Shown here in pieces: positions 46,487-55,000 of a DNA stretch of 64,000 bases. Origin of the DNA: Acinetobacter lwoffii (lineage in GTDB: Bacteria > Pseudomonadota > Gammaproteobacteria > Pseudomonadales > Moraxellaceae). The position numbers and the translations under genes are program-made. The DNA lies in the NCBI RefSeq assembly GCF_019343495.1, contig NZ_CP072549.1, positions 806,001 through 870,000 on the forward strand, written 5' to 3'. The notes beneath the pieces are model-generated. The model was not told where the DNA came from. It worked only from the letters and a program-made list of their open reading frames with translations, and did no database searches. The number at the start of each line of letters is the position of its first letter. Position 1 is the stretch's first letter.

Positions 46487-47653
46487 TCAAGCCTGTTTTT
46501 GCAGTTCGACTTTATTCGGCAATCCGAAAATCAGTAACAAGCCAAGCAAGGTCGATGCTGCAGCAGCGATAAAGATAGATGTGCCGCCGACTTGATCCCA
46601 ATAATGCCCAGCCAGAATACTGCCACTCGCCACGCCAATGCCCCACATGGTGCTATAGAGCGCTTGTCCACGTCCTTGCTGCCCTGCAGAGAAGTTCTGG
46701 AATATCACCCGCATTGCAATCATATGAAATAAACCGAAACTTAAAGCATGAATCGTTTGAGCAAAAAACTGTGCCATAAATGAAGCAGGAAAGACTCCGA
46801 CGATGAACCATCTTAATCCTGTCATTAACAAGCATAGCGTGACCAGATGACGCCATGACCACCGTGTCAGAAAGAACGTCGCATAGGCAAACATGATGAT
46901 TTCCGCAATGACCCCGACTGACCAGAGCAGCCCGATCTGACTGGTGCTAAATCCCGCCTGACTGAGATAATTGCTATAAAAACTATAAAACGGCGCGTGT
47001 GAAAATAGCAGAATCAATTCAATCAGGAAAAAACTATACACCACTGGGCGTTTAAATATCGGCCATAAGGGTTCGAGCTGTTTCTGGGCGGTAGGCGCCA
47101 TCGTGGGCTCTTTAATGGTAAATGACCAGAGAAAGGCCAGAAATGAAATACACAGCAACAACACTGGCAACATACTGATGCTCATAATTTCAAAGACGGC
47201 GCCCAAGCCGAATACACCAATAATAAAACCGACAGATCCCCATTTTCGTACTTTGCCATAAAGTTCTGCTCTTTTTTCCCCGAGCCAAAACAAAGTCACG
47301 CCTTCAAACTGTGCCAAAATAGCATTCTGAAAGAAACTGAAAATCAGCATCAGTAAAGCTACGGACTGAAAGCTATTGGGAATGATAAAAATCATGAACC
47401 AGATACAGGCTTCCATCCAGGTGGCAATACGTACCAGCAGCATGCGTTTACCAGACTTGTCTGCAATCCAGCCCCAAATTAAGGGAGCAAAAAAGCGGGT
47501 GACGATTGCAATAGAAGATAAAATGCCAATTTCCTGATAATTGAAGCCCTGATCTTCTAGATACAGACTCCAAAAAGGCATGAACGCCCCAACAATCGCA
47601 TAGTAAAAAAAGTAAAATCCACTGAGTCTATGCTGGATTGCTAGAACTGGCAT
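46487..47653 (-). CDS. MFS transporter, HcaT/MFS_1-like
   Basis: 388-residue permease with 12 predicted membrane segments. It resembles the 3-phenylpropionate transporter HcaT group (YFFYYAIVGAFMPFWSLYL at the N-terminus, WGWIADKSGKR between helices 2 and 3). Substrate unknown. It is convergent with the amidase gene, 16 nt apart. Confidence 0.85.
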   Translation of the reverse strand: MPVLAIQHRLSGFYFFYYAIVGAFMPFWSLYLEDQGFNYQEIGILSSIAIVTRFFAPLIWGWIADKSGKRMLLVRIATWMEACIWFMIFIIPNSFQSVALLMLIFSFFQNAILAQFEGVTLFWLGEKRAELYGKVRKWGSVGFIIGVFGLGAVFEIMSISMLPVLLLCISFLAFLWSFTIKEPTMAPTAQKQLEPLWPIFKRPVVYSFFLIELILLFSHAPFYSFYSNYLSQAGFSTSQIGLLWSVGVIAEIIMFAYATFFLTRWSWRHLVTLCLLMTGLRWFIVGVFPASFMAQFFAQTIHALSFGLFHMIAMRVIFQNFSAGQQGRGQALYSTMWGIGVASGSILAGHYWDQVGGTSIFIAAAASTLLGLLLIFGLPNKVELQKQA

Positions 47654-48032
47654 TGATTTATATATCCTAATATTTTCAGAATGTTAAACTAAATAGATTT
47701 CTATAGCACTGTATTCGACGACTCTTGATTTTGCTACGAGCATCTCGCATTAGTCTAAAAATAAATTTTCATAAGTTTATGGATAAATTTTGCTAAAGTA
47801 AAAAACTCTGTGTGGAGTTAAATTAAAGTAAGAACATAAATCGGCTTCTATATTGAGCACACGATAAAGAGTGGAAATATTTTAGAAAGGAGTATGGGTG
47901 GACTTTAAATCTGAAGATCAATAATTACACAGACATTCTCATTATTTTATGGCTAAAGTATGTCCAAAGAATTTTCAGTTCATAGGCTAAAAAATTAAAA
48001 CTAACTCTAGCTTTATAGCAAGGAGAAAATCA
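47654..48032. other. Intergenic region upstream of catalase-like gene
   Basis: 379 nt without a gene. It holds the palindrome at 47804 and, further down, a sound ribosome site (AAAGGAG near 47885) followed by only a few codons. That looks like the relic of a gene start. Confidence 0.4.
47804..47819. promoter_or_regulatory. Operator-like palindrome, copy 1
   Basis: AACTC-TGTGTG-GAGTT inverted repeat. About 40 further bases downstream resemble the sequence after copy 2 at 49258. Confidence 0.55.
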
Positions 48033-49169
48033 ATGCCTAACTTTATAAGACCTATATGCTCGGGTCTAGTTTTCTCTTTAATGGCAATAAGTATTTGTAG
48101 TGCTGCATATGCTAACGCTTCCCCTATAGCATCTAACTCTTCAAAAGATAATATTCATCCCAATATAGATCATCATTTAAGTGAAAGTCTTTATCCTGAT
48201 GAAGCAAATATAACTGAAAAAATCGCAGATATAATTGAGATATCGATTCGGAAAGAATATTCCACAGGTATCGCGCTACGTGATGCCCATCCCAAAGCAC
48301 ACGGTTGTGTACGCGCAGAATTCAAAGTAGATGAAGCTCTTCCTAAAAACTTGGCTCAAGGTGTTTTTCTTCCGGGAAAAACATATCAAGCCTGGATTCG
48401 TTTCTCTAATGGGTCTAAAAATGCCCAACAAGCAGATATTAAAAAAGATGCCCGTGGCATGGCGATAAAACTTTTGGGAGTACCGGGAGAAAAGCTTTTA
48501 GATGATGAAACCTCTACTCAAGATTTCATTATGATCAATCATCCTGTCTTTTTTGTAAATGATCCAGTCCGATATATGTCATTTATGCAAGATATAAATA
48601 GCGATAGATTTTTCAATAAGCTCCATATTCCTTTTGCATTAGGAGCTAAAGGAACCTGGATTGCCTTAAATACGAGAAATAAAATTTCTAATCCTTTGCA
48701 AACTAGATATTGGTCTATGGTGCCCTATCAATTAGGAATAGGCACTGATCGTCAAGCTATAAAGTATTCAGCTCAAGCATGTTCGACAGTGACAGATCCT
48801 CTTCCACATGCTCCGCATCATAATTTTCTAAGAGAAAAATTGCGCAAACATTTGCAAAAAAGTGAAGCATGTATGGAGTTTCTGATACAGCCTAGAACAT
48901 CAAACACCATGTCAGTCGAAGATTCCATGACTGAATGGCAAGAAAGTGAGGCGCCTTTTTACAAGGTCGCAACTATCCGCATTCCTCAACAAGTTTTTGA
49001 TACACCTGAACAAAACAAGTTTTGTGAAAATCTCTCTTTTACACCATGGCATACACTACCGGAGCACAAACCTCTGGGAGTAATAAACCGAATGCGAAAA
49101 GTGATTTATGATCGTATTAGTAAAGTTAGACATGATATGAATTCTACTCACAGATCAGAAGCACATTAA
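48033..49169 (+). CDS. Periplasmic catalase-family heme protein
   Basis: 378 residues. A signal peptide (cut near AYANA, about residue 28) is followed by a catalase-fold domain. The distal His is in KAHGCVRAEF near residue 91, FSNGSKNAQ resembles the family core, and the proximal heme ligand Tyr is in NRMRKVIYDRISKVR near residue 355. It is shorter than true catalases, in keeping with the SrpA/y4iL-like secreted subgroup, which often act as peroxidases. AAGGAGA precedes the ATG. Confidence 0.85.
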   Translation: MPNFIRPICSGLVFSLMAISICSAAYANASPIASNSSKDNIHPNIDHHLSESLYPDEANITEKIADIIEISIRKEYSTGIALRDAHPKAHGCVRAEFKVDEALPKNLAQGVFLPGKTYQAWIRFSNGSKNAQQADIKKDARGMAIKLLGVPGEKLLDDETSTQDFIMINHPVFFVNDPVRYMSFMQDINSDRFFNKLHIPFALGAKGTWIALNTRNKISNPLQTRYWSMVPYQLGIGTDRQAIKYSAQACSTVTDPLPHAPHHNFLREKLRKHLQKSEACMEFLIQPRTSNTMSVEDSMTEWQESEAPFYKVATIRIPQQVFDTPEQNKFCENLSFTPWHTLPEHKPLGVINRMRKVIYDRISKVRHDMNSTHRSEAH

Positions 49170-49257
49170 AATATAAGTGCTTATATGAAGCTATCAGCTA
49201 GACTAAAATAACCTGTTGTACTGCTCATTCGCCTTAACTTAAAAGCTTTAGTTTACA

Positions 49258-49273
49258 AACTCTGTGCAGAGTT
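49258..49273. promoter_or_regulatory. Operator-like palindrome, copy 2
   Basis: AACTCT-GTGC-AGAGTT, a perfect inverted repeat 56 nt before the lipase-like gene. It is followed by an AACATAAAT segment also found after copy 1. Confidence 0.6.
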
Positions 49274-49328
49274 AATTTAGAAACATAAATAAAGCTGCTA
49301 CATTAAAAATGACATTATAAAAAGGAAA

Positions 49329-50543
49329 ATGGTTTCAGCGATGAAAATTAAATCTCCTATTATTAAATTAATCATGAGCTGTTTATGTTCAGGTTCAACA
49401 TATGCAATAGCCTCTCCTCCACTTCCCGATAACAGCAAAATCCAAGCATCTCATATTTCGGAAAAAATACCGGGTACAATATTATCTATACAAGAACAAA
49501 ATACTGATCTGTTTACGAATGCCTCACAACGTTTCTTAATCAATTATCGCAGTCGTGGCACAAAATCCGAACCCATTGTCACTTCAGGCTATATCTTGTT
49601 ACCTAAAGGCAAATTCCCTAAAGATGGCTGGCCTGTTCTGGCTTGGGCGCATGGTACAACTGGCGTTGCTGATACATGTGCACCCTCTGGGGATTATGTG
49701 GGCGGGCCAGTCCATGTCTATCAGCAAATCGCTGCTAAAGCATTGAATGCCTGGCTCGCTCGCGGCTATGCAGTCATTGCACCTGATTATCAAGGTTTAG
49801 GCACTCCGGGCGGTCATCCTTATATGAATGCGCGAAGTCAGTTGCATACTGTCGTGGATGCTGTACGAGCGATCCACCATTTAAAGCCTTATAGCTTTAG
49901 TAAAAATTGGTATGTTATGGGTCATAGTCAAGGAGGTGCAGCATCTCTTAAAATTGCTGCGGCCGGTCAAAAAGATGCACCTGAATTTGATCTTCGCGGG
50001 GCAATTGCACTAGCACCGGGCGGTTACCAATATGAAGGAATCGCTGAATATGTTGCCAGCAATTCGCAAATCACGACTGATGTCGCCGCATTTTTTCCAA
50101 TTGTGCTTTTAGGAGCAGAAGCTGCAGACCCGATGCTTGCTCCAGCAAATTTAGTTAGCCCAGAAATGGGAGGAATTCTTAATCATGCACGCAGTCGCTG
50201 TTTGTCAGAATTACAATCTGACCTAAAACAAGCACCTAAGACTGTCTTTAAATCAAATATAAATCTGGCACCTTTGACAAATTATTTAAAAGAACAGTCT
50301 ATTGAGAATATGACACCGACTGTGCCGGTTCTGCTGGTACAAGGTGAGAAAGATCAACTGGTCGATTATCGTGGTACTTATGCTTACTACCAGCAGGTAT
50401 GTACAAAGCAAAAATCTATCGTTTTCCATCTCGTCAAAAATGGAGATCATCGTGATTCCTTAAAACAGAGTGAATTTCTGATTGAAAACTTTATCCATTC
50501 AGTTGAACAAGGAAAAGCTTTGAGCACCTGCCCTACAAAATAA
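49329..50543 (+). CDS. Secretory-lipase-family alpha/beta hydrolase
   Basis: 404-residue exported esterase/lipase. An N-terminal signal (to about ASP29) is followed by a hydrolase fold. The nucleophile Ser is in VMGHSQGGAASL near residue 200, the acid is probably in QGEKDQLVDYRG near residue 340, and the His is in NGDHRDSL near residue 378. GLGTPGGHPYMNARSQ is typical of the fungal-type secretory lipase family. The ATG at 49329 fits AAGGAAA. It shares its operator with the catalase-like gene upstream. Confidence 0.86.
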   Translation: MVSAMKIKSPIIKLIMSCLCSGSTYAIASPPLPDNSKIQASHISEKIPGTILSIQEQNTDLFTNASQRFLINYRSRGTKSEPIVTSGYILLPKGKFPKDGWPVLAWAHGTTGVADTCAPSGDYVGGPVHVYQQIAAKALNAWLARGYAVIAPDYQGLGTPGGHPYMNARSQLHTVVDAVRAIHHLKPYSFSKNWYVMGHSQGGAASLKIAAAGQKDAPEFDLRGAIALAPGGYQYEGIAEYVASNSQITTDVAAFFPIVLLGAEAADPMLAPANLVSPEMGGILNHARSRCLSELQSDLKQAPKTVFKSNINLAPLTNYLKEQSIENMTPTVPVLLVQGEKDQLVDYRGTYAYYQQVCTKQKSIVFHLVKNGDHRDSLKQSEFLIENFIHSVEQGKALSTCPTK

Positions 50544-50599
50544 CCCGGCGAGCTTTTATATTTAATCATTAAAAACGCAAATATTTTAATCTTCATATT

Positions 50600-50634
50600 T
50601 ATAGAATAGTCCTTTAAAGGAGCGCTATTCTATA
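50600..50634. repeat. Large palindromic hairpin after the lipase gene
   Basis: Perfect 10-bp arms TATAGAATAG / CTATTCTATA enclose 15 nt that contain the smaller palindrome TCCTTTAAAGGA. There is no T run, so it is not a standard terminator. Confidence 0.6.
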
Positions 50635-50769
50635 AAGAGGATAAACTGATATTAATCCGTATTCTTACTTTCTGTTAAAACTACACTTACGATTTTGAAT
50701 TGTTTTGAGCCCATCATTTTTATACCTTAATTCTTTAGCAAACAATAATTAGAATGAAAGAGGTTATTT

Positions 50770-51405
50770 ATGTGCTCGAACTATGAATTCCCCTCAAAAA
50801 AACGTCTTTCCTTATTAGATATTCATGAAGATCAACTCGAACTGGAAATGAAAAGGCATGTTTATCCTTTAGCGCCAGCCCCAATCATGATGCGCGGTGC
50901 TGACGAGTTTGAGCTGGATATCGCACGTTTCGGACTGATTCCAGCTTGGGCGAAAGAATTGAAATATGGCCGGCATACCTATAATGCACGGACAGAAACA
51001 GTGGCATCCAAACCGAGTTTTCGACATGCCTGGAAAAACAACCAGTTTGCTTTAGTACCGGTTGATATATTCTATGAACCTAAATATATAGATGGTAAAC
51101 CGCGCTGGTTTGGTATTTCACGTGAAGATGGCAATCCTTTTACCGTGGCGGCAATTTATGATGATGCGCTCATTGATGGTGAAAAAATCAGATCATTTTC
51201 GATGCTAACCATAAATTCAGATCAACATCCCTTTATGAAACAGTTTCATGACCCGAATGACGAAAAACGCTCGATTATTGTGATTCCGGAAGAATCACGA
51301 CATGACTGGTTGCACTGCGATCATGAACAAGCCCATGAATTTTTCTTTGAAATGAAAGATGAGTTTATTGCAAAGCCGAGAGATCAACGTTTATCGGGAA
51401 ATTAA
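50770..51405 (+). CDS. SRAP-domain protein (YedK/HMCES-like)
   Basis: 211 residues. Cys2, which becomes the N-terminus after Met removal, is the residue that crosslinks abasic sites in single-stranded DNA. NARTETVASKPSF near residue 75, the Glu in DIFYEPK and the His in FHDPNDEKRS complete the active site. It shields abasic sites at replication forks. The usual MCGR start is MCSNYE here, a variant seen in some relatives. Monocistronic. Confidence 0.92.
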   Translation: MCSNYEFPSKKRLSLLDIHEDQLELEMKRHVYPLAPAPIMMRGADEFELDIARFGLIPAWAKELKYGRHTYNARTETVASKPSFRHAWKNNQFALVPVDIFYEPKYIDGKPRWFGISREDGNPFTVAAIYDDALIDGEKIRSFSMLTINSDQHPFMKQFHDPNDEKRSIIVIPEESRHDWLHCDHEQAHEFFFEMKDEFIAKPRDQRLSGN

Positions 51406-51407
51406 AA

Positions 51408-51432
51408 AGCCCTAAACCAAGTTAGGGCTTCG
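51408..51432. terminator. Terminator after SRAP gene
   Basis: AAGCCCTAA / TTAGGGCTT stem with loop ACCAAG-like centre. The T tail is short. Confidence 0.6.
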
Positions 51433-51446
51433 TCCATGTGAAAAAG

Positions 51447-51593
51447 CTATTTTTGCTCTCTCAATGGATTTTCGGGTTCTGCATTGGGTTTTTTCTCTGG
51501 TTTGACATGCTTATAAGATGCCTGATTACCCTTGTCGTCATTCGATTCTTTATGCGGATTTGATTCTTGCTCTTGCTCTGGCTTATTTGTCAT
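51447..51593 (-). CDS. Small hydrophilic hypothetical protein
   Basis: 48 residues, almost all polar (Glu, Lys, Asn, Gln, Pro), probably disordered. The ATG at 51593 has GAAGGAG six bases upstream, which is why longer readings are rejected. No family recognised. Confidence 0.6.
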   Translation of the reverse strand: MTNKPEQEQESNPHKESNDDKGNQASYKHVKPEKKPNAEPENPLREQK

Positions 51594-51727
51594 ATGCATC
51601 TCCTTCATATATCTATTAAGAGATAAATATGACATCTACTGCTAAACATCAATGTTATTTATGTTGCACATTCAGTTTTCTAAAAAGACAAATTTTCCTT
51701 GAAGTATTCTTTTACATTTCACAAACC

Positions 51728-51983
51728 CTAAAGTCCATCTGAGCAAATAAGCTGTTCAGCCTGATCGTAGATGGTACAGCAAAGAATATGAATTCGCGTG
51801 CGAGCCGATATCGAATACATGAAATTTTCTAAGCTTATCCACTGCCGGAAAAAGTCTTTTCATTTCAGTAAAATCTTTAGGATGATTGGCCTTAATCATT
51901 CGATGCCAACCAGCTAATGCAGTTTCAGCCTGTGGCCTCTTTTGAATTGCTTCAAGAATTCGAGCATGGGTGATCACACGCAT
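51728..51983 (-). pseudogene. HigB-type mRNA interferase toxin, frameshifted and orphan
   Basis: The N-terminal 60 residues match HigB toxins: MRVITHARILEAI, ALAGWHRMIKANHPKDFTEMKR, and KFHVFDIGSHAN. The frame then departs and stops at 51756. A shifted frame continues HILCCTIYDQAEQLIC to a TAG at 51728 but lacks the family's RHVLTHKEYD-like C-terminus. No XRE antitoxin gene follows. A non-functional remnant is the best reading. Confidence 0.55.
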
Positions 51984-52110
51984 AAATTTTATTGTATTCC
52001 AGTTCTAAGCAGCTAAGAATTTATCAAAACGTAATCCTATTGAAATGATTCTTTTATAAAGTATTCCTTGTGAGAAATTATGTTTAGATCCAAAAATTTT
52101 ATCAGTAAAG

Positions 52111-52144
52111 AAAAACCCCGCCAACTGATAATTGAACGGGGATT
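52111..52144 (-). terminator. Terminator of the small gene at 52178
   Basis: CCCCG / CGGGG arms about 16 nt apart; minus-strand tail TTTTTCTTT. Confidence 0.6.
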
Positions 52145-52177
52145 GATCTTCATTAAGATGTCTGATGATTTGGCACA

Positions 52178-52291
52178 TTATTCAATATTTTTCAAGCAAT
52201 CACGACACTGTTTGACCTCATCATGGTCACACGTGTAGTTAATTTCAGTCGCACCATGAAGACCAAATAAACAAAATATAAATTGCATCAT
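52178..52291 (-). CDS. 37-residue Cys-containing small protein
   Basis: MMQFIFCLFG start, then hydrophilic YTCDHDEVKQCRDCLKNIE with a CxxC pair. TAGGAGAAAAAC supplies a good ribosome site, and a terminator follows. The hydrophobic first 13 residues could be membrane-seeking. Not a family I can name; it may bind metal through Cys and His. Confidence 0.55.
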   Translation of the reverse strand: MMQFIFCLFGLHGATEINYTCDHDEVKQCRDCLKNIE

Positions 52292-52443
52292 GTTTTTCTC
52301 CTAAGTGTAAAAAGCTCAATCTAGGATCAAGCTTTATTGCTTTAAATATAGAATGATTCAATATAAAATGATTGGATCAGCGATCTAGAACAACTTCAGT
52401 ACTCAGCTCTGTTTAGCCTTTCAGTAAAATTGAAGCTTTTGGG

Positions 52444-52605
52444 CTAAGTTTGTACAGGCTCTTCAGCTTGAGTCGCCTGATCTTTTTTACAATGATCACT
52501 TTTACAATGCTTGCTGCTCATCATCTGACACATTTTCTCTTTGCAAGATTTAAAACAACAGCCAACCATTACGCCCATGCCAAATGCGCATATACATCTC
52601 ATCAT
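52444..52605 (-). CDS. 53-residue Cys-rich small protein
   Basis: Starts MMRCICAFGMGVMVG; eight Cys in all (CIC, GCCFKSCKEKMC, KHCKSDHCKKD) plus two His. AGGACAAAGCT precedes the ATG. The Cys/His spacing suggests metal binding. Like the next small gene downstream, it starts MM and has a short hydrophobic head, so the two may be related. The opposite-strand frame here has no comparable support. Confidence 0.55.
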   Translation of the reverse strand: MMRCICAFGMGVMVGCCFKSCKEKMCQMMSSKHCKSDHCKKDQATQAEEPVQT

Positions 52606-52775
52606 AGCTTTGTCCTGTCTTTTCGTGAAAAGAGATATATAAATAACATCTATTCATGTATCTCTCCTGAGGGAATTTTCAGGCTTTATGTTGTGTATGA
52701 AAACTTATGTGAAAGAGAATGAGCAAAAAATACAATCAGCAAAGAAAAAACCAGATTTAAGACGGAAAAGAAAAA

Positions 52776-52806
52776 GCCTGTTTAACTCTCCTAAATTAAA
52801 CAGGCC
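52776..52806 (-). terminator. Minus-strand terminator
   Basis: GCCTGTTTAA / TTAAACAGGC perfect 10-bp arms, T-rich tail on the minus strand. It implies a minus-strand transcript starting above 52806, but I see no convincing gene there. Confidence 0.6.
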
Positions 52807-53196
52807 CTATAATGTGCTGATTTTTAATTATTTTCATTAAGTTCTTAGAATGACGCCAAGATATCACTAGCCATGCAGCCAATCTGTGTAGGATATATAG
52901 ATGCAATGTTTCAAAATATGAAAAAACCATTACTTTTGTTAATTAAATGACTGTAATTTATCCAAAAATCTTTTTAATGGGCAAATAAGACGATTAAATA
53001 ACCAAAACCCAAAAAGAATTGCTAAACCTATAAATGAGAATAGGTTAATTCAGATTTGTAGGAGAAAATTCCTTATTTCAGTCAATATCGGATGTTATGA
53101 ATGTTCAATGTCTCATAAAGTTTATAGATCATTGCTTTCTTTTTAGTCATTTCTCTCTATAATTTTTCATATGAGCAATAACAATATTTTGGCAGC
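52807..53196. other. Intergenic region without recognisable gene
   Basis: 390 nt upstream of the lipoprotein. It has only short open frames on the minus strand. The transcript that ends at the 52776 terminator might be a small RNA or tiny peptide gene. Confidence 0.35.
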
Positions 53197-53538
53197 ATGA
53201 AAAATCGCATACTAATTACTTTATTGATGAGTCTGGCAATAAGCGGCTGCCAAAAACAGCAAGCAGAGAGTGCAGCAGAAGCTGATGCAAACATTAAAGT
53301 GCAGTTTGAACAATCAGATAATCAACTGAGTGCTTATCTGGACAAACTTGACTCTTCAACAATTAGTCTGGAAGAAAGAACACGTATCCTGTGTGAACAA
53401 TATCCTAAAGAATATAAAAATAACTATATGCCTGCCTTGCTAAAACTTGCACCCAAGGAATATACAGAAAAAGAGTTGCTCACCGACCTAGACAATGCCT
53501 TGAATTTCTACAAGCTAAAAGCCAATATTCAGTGTTAA
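53197..53538 (+). CDS. Putative lipoprotein
   Basis: 113 residues with a lipobox LAISGC (Cys18) after a short signal. The mature part is charged and helical (LEERTRILCEQYPKEYKNN). No residue Asp at +2, so transfer to the outer membrane is expected. No family recognised. Confidence 0.7.
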   Translation: MKNRILITLLMSLAISGCQKQQAESAAEADANIKVQFEQSDNQLSAYLDKLDSSTISLEERTRILCEQYPKEYKNNYMPALLKLAPKEYTEKELLTDLDNALNFYKLKANIQC

Positions 53539-53574
53539 TAAATACTTAGTCTAATCGTGCAATGAAATATAAAA

Positions 53575-53603
53575 AAAACCGCCTGAATCAGGCGGTTTTT
53601 TTA
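53575..53603. terminator. Bidirectional terminator, lipoprotein / Q-rich gene
   Basis: AAAACCGCCTG-AAT-CAGGCGGTTTT with A and T runs on either side; it serves both converging genes. Confidence 0.88.
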
Positions 53604-53643
53604 TGAAGAGCATATATCTTAAAAAAGATTAACGCTGTGGCTT

Positions 53644-53895
53644 TCACTGATCTTGTTGATTACGTGAACGTTGTTGTTGCTGGTTACTGTTTTGCTGTGG
53701 CTGTTGTTGCTGTTGGCCTTGCTGGTTTTGTTGCTGCTGGTTGTGTTGACCACCCTGCGGCTGTTGTTGTTGCTGGTTATTTTGTTGCTGATTTGGGTTT
53801 TGCTGGTTGTTTTGTTGACGCTGCTGATCTTGATTTTGTTGTTGCTGTTGCTGTTGCTGTTGTTTCTGTTGGTCTTGCTGTTGATTATTAGCCAT
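53644..53895 (-). CDS. Glutamine/asparagine-rich low-complexity protein
   Basis: 83 residues, of which 51 are Gln and 14 Asn; apart from the first Met and Ala there is no hydrophobic residue. The minus-strand frame is the coding one: AAGGAATACCACC precedes the ATG, and the convergent terminator lies downstream. The plus-strand frames over it (Val- or Leu-rich) have no such support. The protein should be disordered and could aggregate like prion domains. Function unknown. Confidence 0.65.
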   Translation of the reverse strand: MANNQQQDQQKQQQQQQQQQNQDQQRQQNNQQNPNQQQNNQQQQQPQGGQHNQQQQNQQGQQQQQPQQNSNQQQQRSRNQQDQ

Positions 53896-54517
53896 GGTGG
53901 TATTCCTTACTATTTGCTTTAAATTAAAAGCCGATAGGTTTCGACTTAATATCTACTCTACGCATTTTTCAGATTTCGCCAACCTTTAACCTGTTACAGA
54001 TTAATTCAATGTAAAAAATAGTAAGATAAGTACTTGAAGTGGAGATTAATGCGCAACATAAATTACCTGATATAATGCAACAGAAACATAATGAAAGACT
54101 TTATAGGTCAAAAATTTATTATCCAATAAAAGGAATAACTTAAGTCCTATTTCATATATAGGAAAATTTTTAATAAAATTTAAAAAGCGTTATTAAACAG
54201 AACCACTTAATAACTATGCTATTGATATTTATAAATATATAAAAATAAATCTAAACCTTCTATATTTTTAAAAAATTAAATAAAACATTAAAAATACAAT
54301 TCTTTTTGAATATTATTAACTGTGAAGAAATACGATACTTAACATGACCTCACCAATAAAACTTAAGCTGTTTCGAATTTACGTTGACTTTAATTCAAAT
54401 ATTTTTACTTATTATTTTAGTATAAACTTAGATCAAATCATTGTTTGTAATTATATTTATTAATCTATTTATAATAAATAAGCCTCTTTAAAAGAGGCTT
54501 ATTCTATTCAGTTTTTA
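53896..54517. other. Gene-free AT-rich region
   Basis: 622 nt, very AT-rich, with no gene or clear fold except the terminator at its right end. Confidence 0.5.
54477..54502 (-). terminator. Terminator of the gene at 54518
   Basis: AATAAGCCTCTT / AAGAGGCTTATT perfect 12-bp arms separated by two bases. Confidence 0.75.
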
Positions 54518-54748
54518 TTAGATATTGACTACTTTGACGATAATCGTTTGAGTATCTTCCTGCTCTTCGGCCAGATGCAAACGTTTAAGCTCTTTGCTTT
54601 TTACTTTGAACTGTAAGTTCTGATAAGAAATTGTGCTTGGTATCTGATCAAAATATTGACCATCAGCGTCAATTTCTTCCTGAAATAATGGTGTACCCAA
54701 TTGATAGTCAAGACTTTTTAAGACTACATATTTTACTGTGGTTTTCAT
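54518..54748 (-). CDS. Small hypothetical protein
   Basis: 76 residues, predicted beta-rich (MKTTVKYVVLKSLDY, NLQFKVKSKELKRL, TIIVKVVNI). No signal peptide. The strand arrangement is reminiscent of a small OB- or SH3-like domain, but no family is recognised. It has its own terminator. Confidence 0.6.
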   Translation of the reverse strand: MKTTVKYVVLKSLDYQLGTPLFQEEIDADGQYFDQIPSTISYQNLQFKVKSKELKRLHLAEEQEDTQTIIVKVVNI

Positions 54749-55000
54749 TCCAACACCCTACTTTCACTAAGCACTTTATTTTTATTTTTACCATTGTTCA
54801 GCCTGAGAATAAACCTATATTTTTGAAAATAGCCCAAGCTTTAACCACTCAGATTTTGTGATCAGGTCAACATGAAATTACACTAATCTATGAAAAAAAT
54901 TTTAACTTTCATAAAAATATAAATATACTTGGAGTTGATCGACAGAAAAAATCTGTCCAGATTGATCTAAAATCACTCCCACAAAGAAAATATAGAGACT

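Noticed and set aside
52450..52722. 90-residue plus-strand frame
   Set aside because: It overlaps the Cys-rich minus-strand gene and has no ribosome site or family likeness.
53650..53890. CAA/CAG-rich repeats as a CRISPR-like array
   Set aside because: No regular repeat-spacer pattern and no cas genes; it is low-complexity coding DNA.
53637..53922. Plus-strand Val-rich and Leu-rich open frames over the Q-rich gene
   Set aside because: They are antisense readings of CAA/CAG codons, without ribosome sites; the minus-strand frame has start signals and a terminator.
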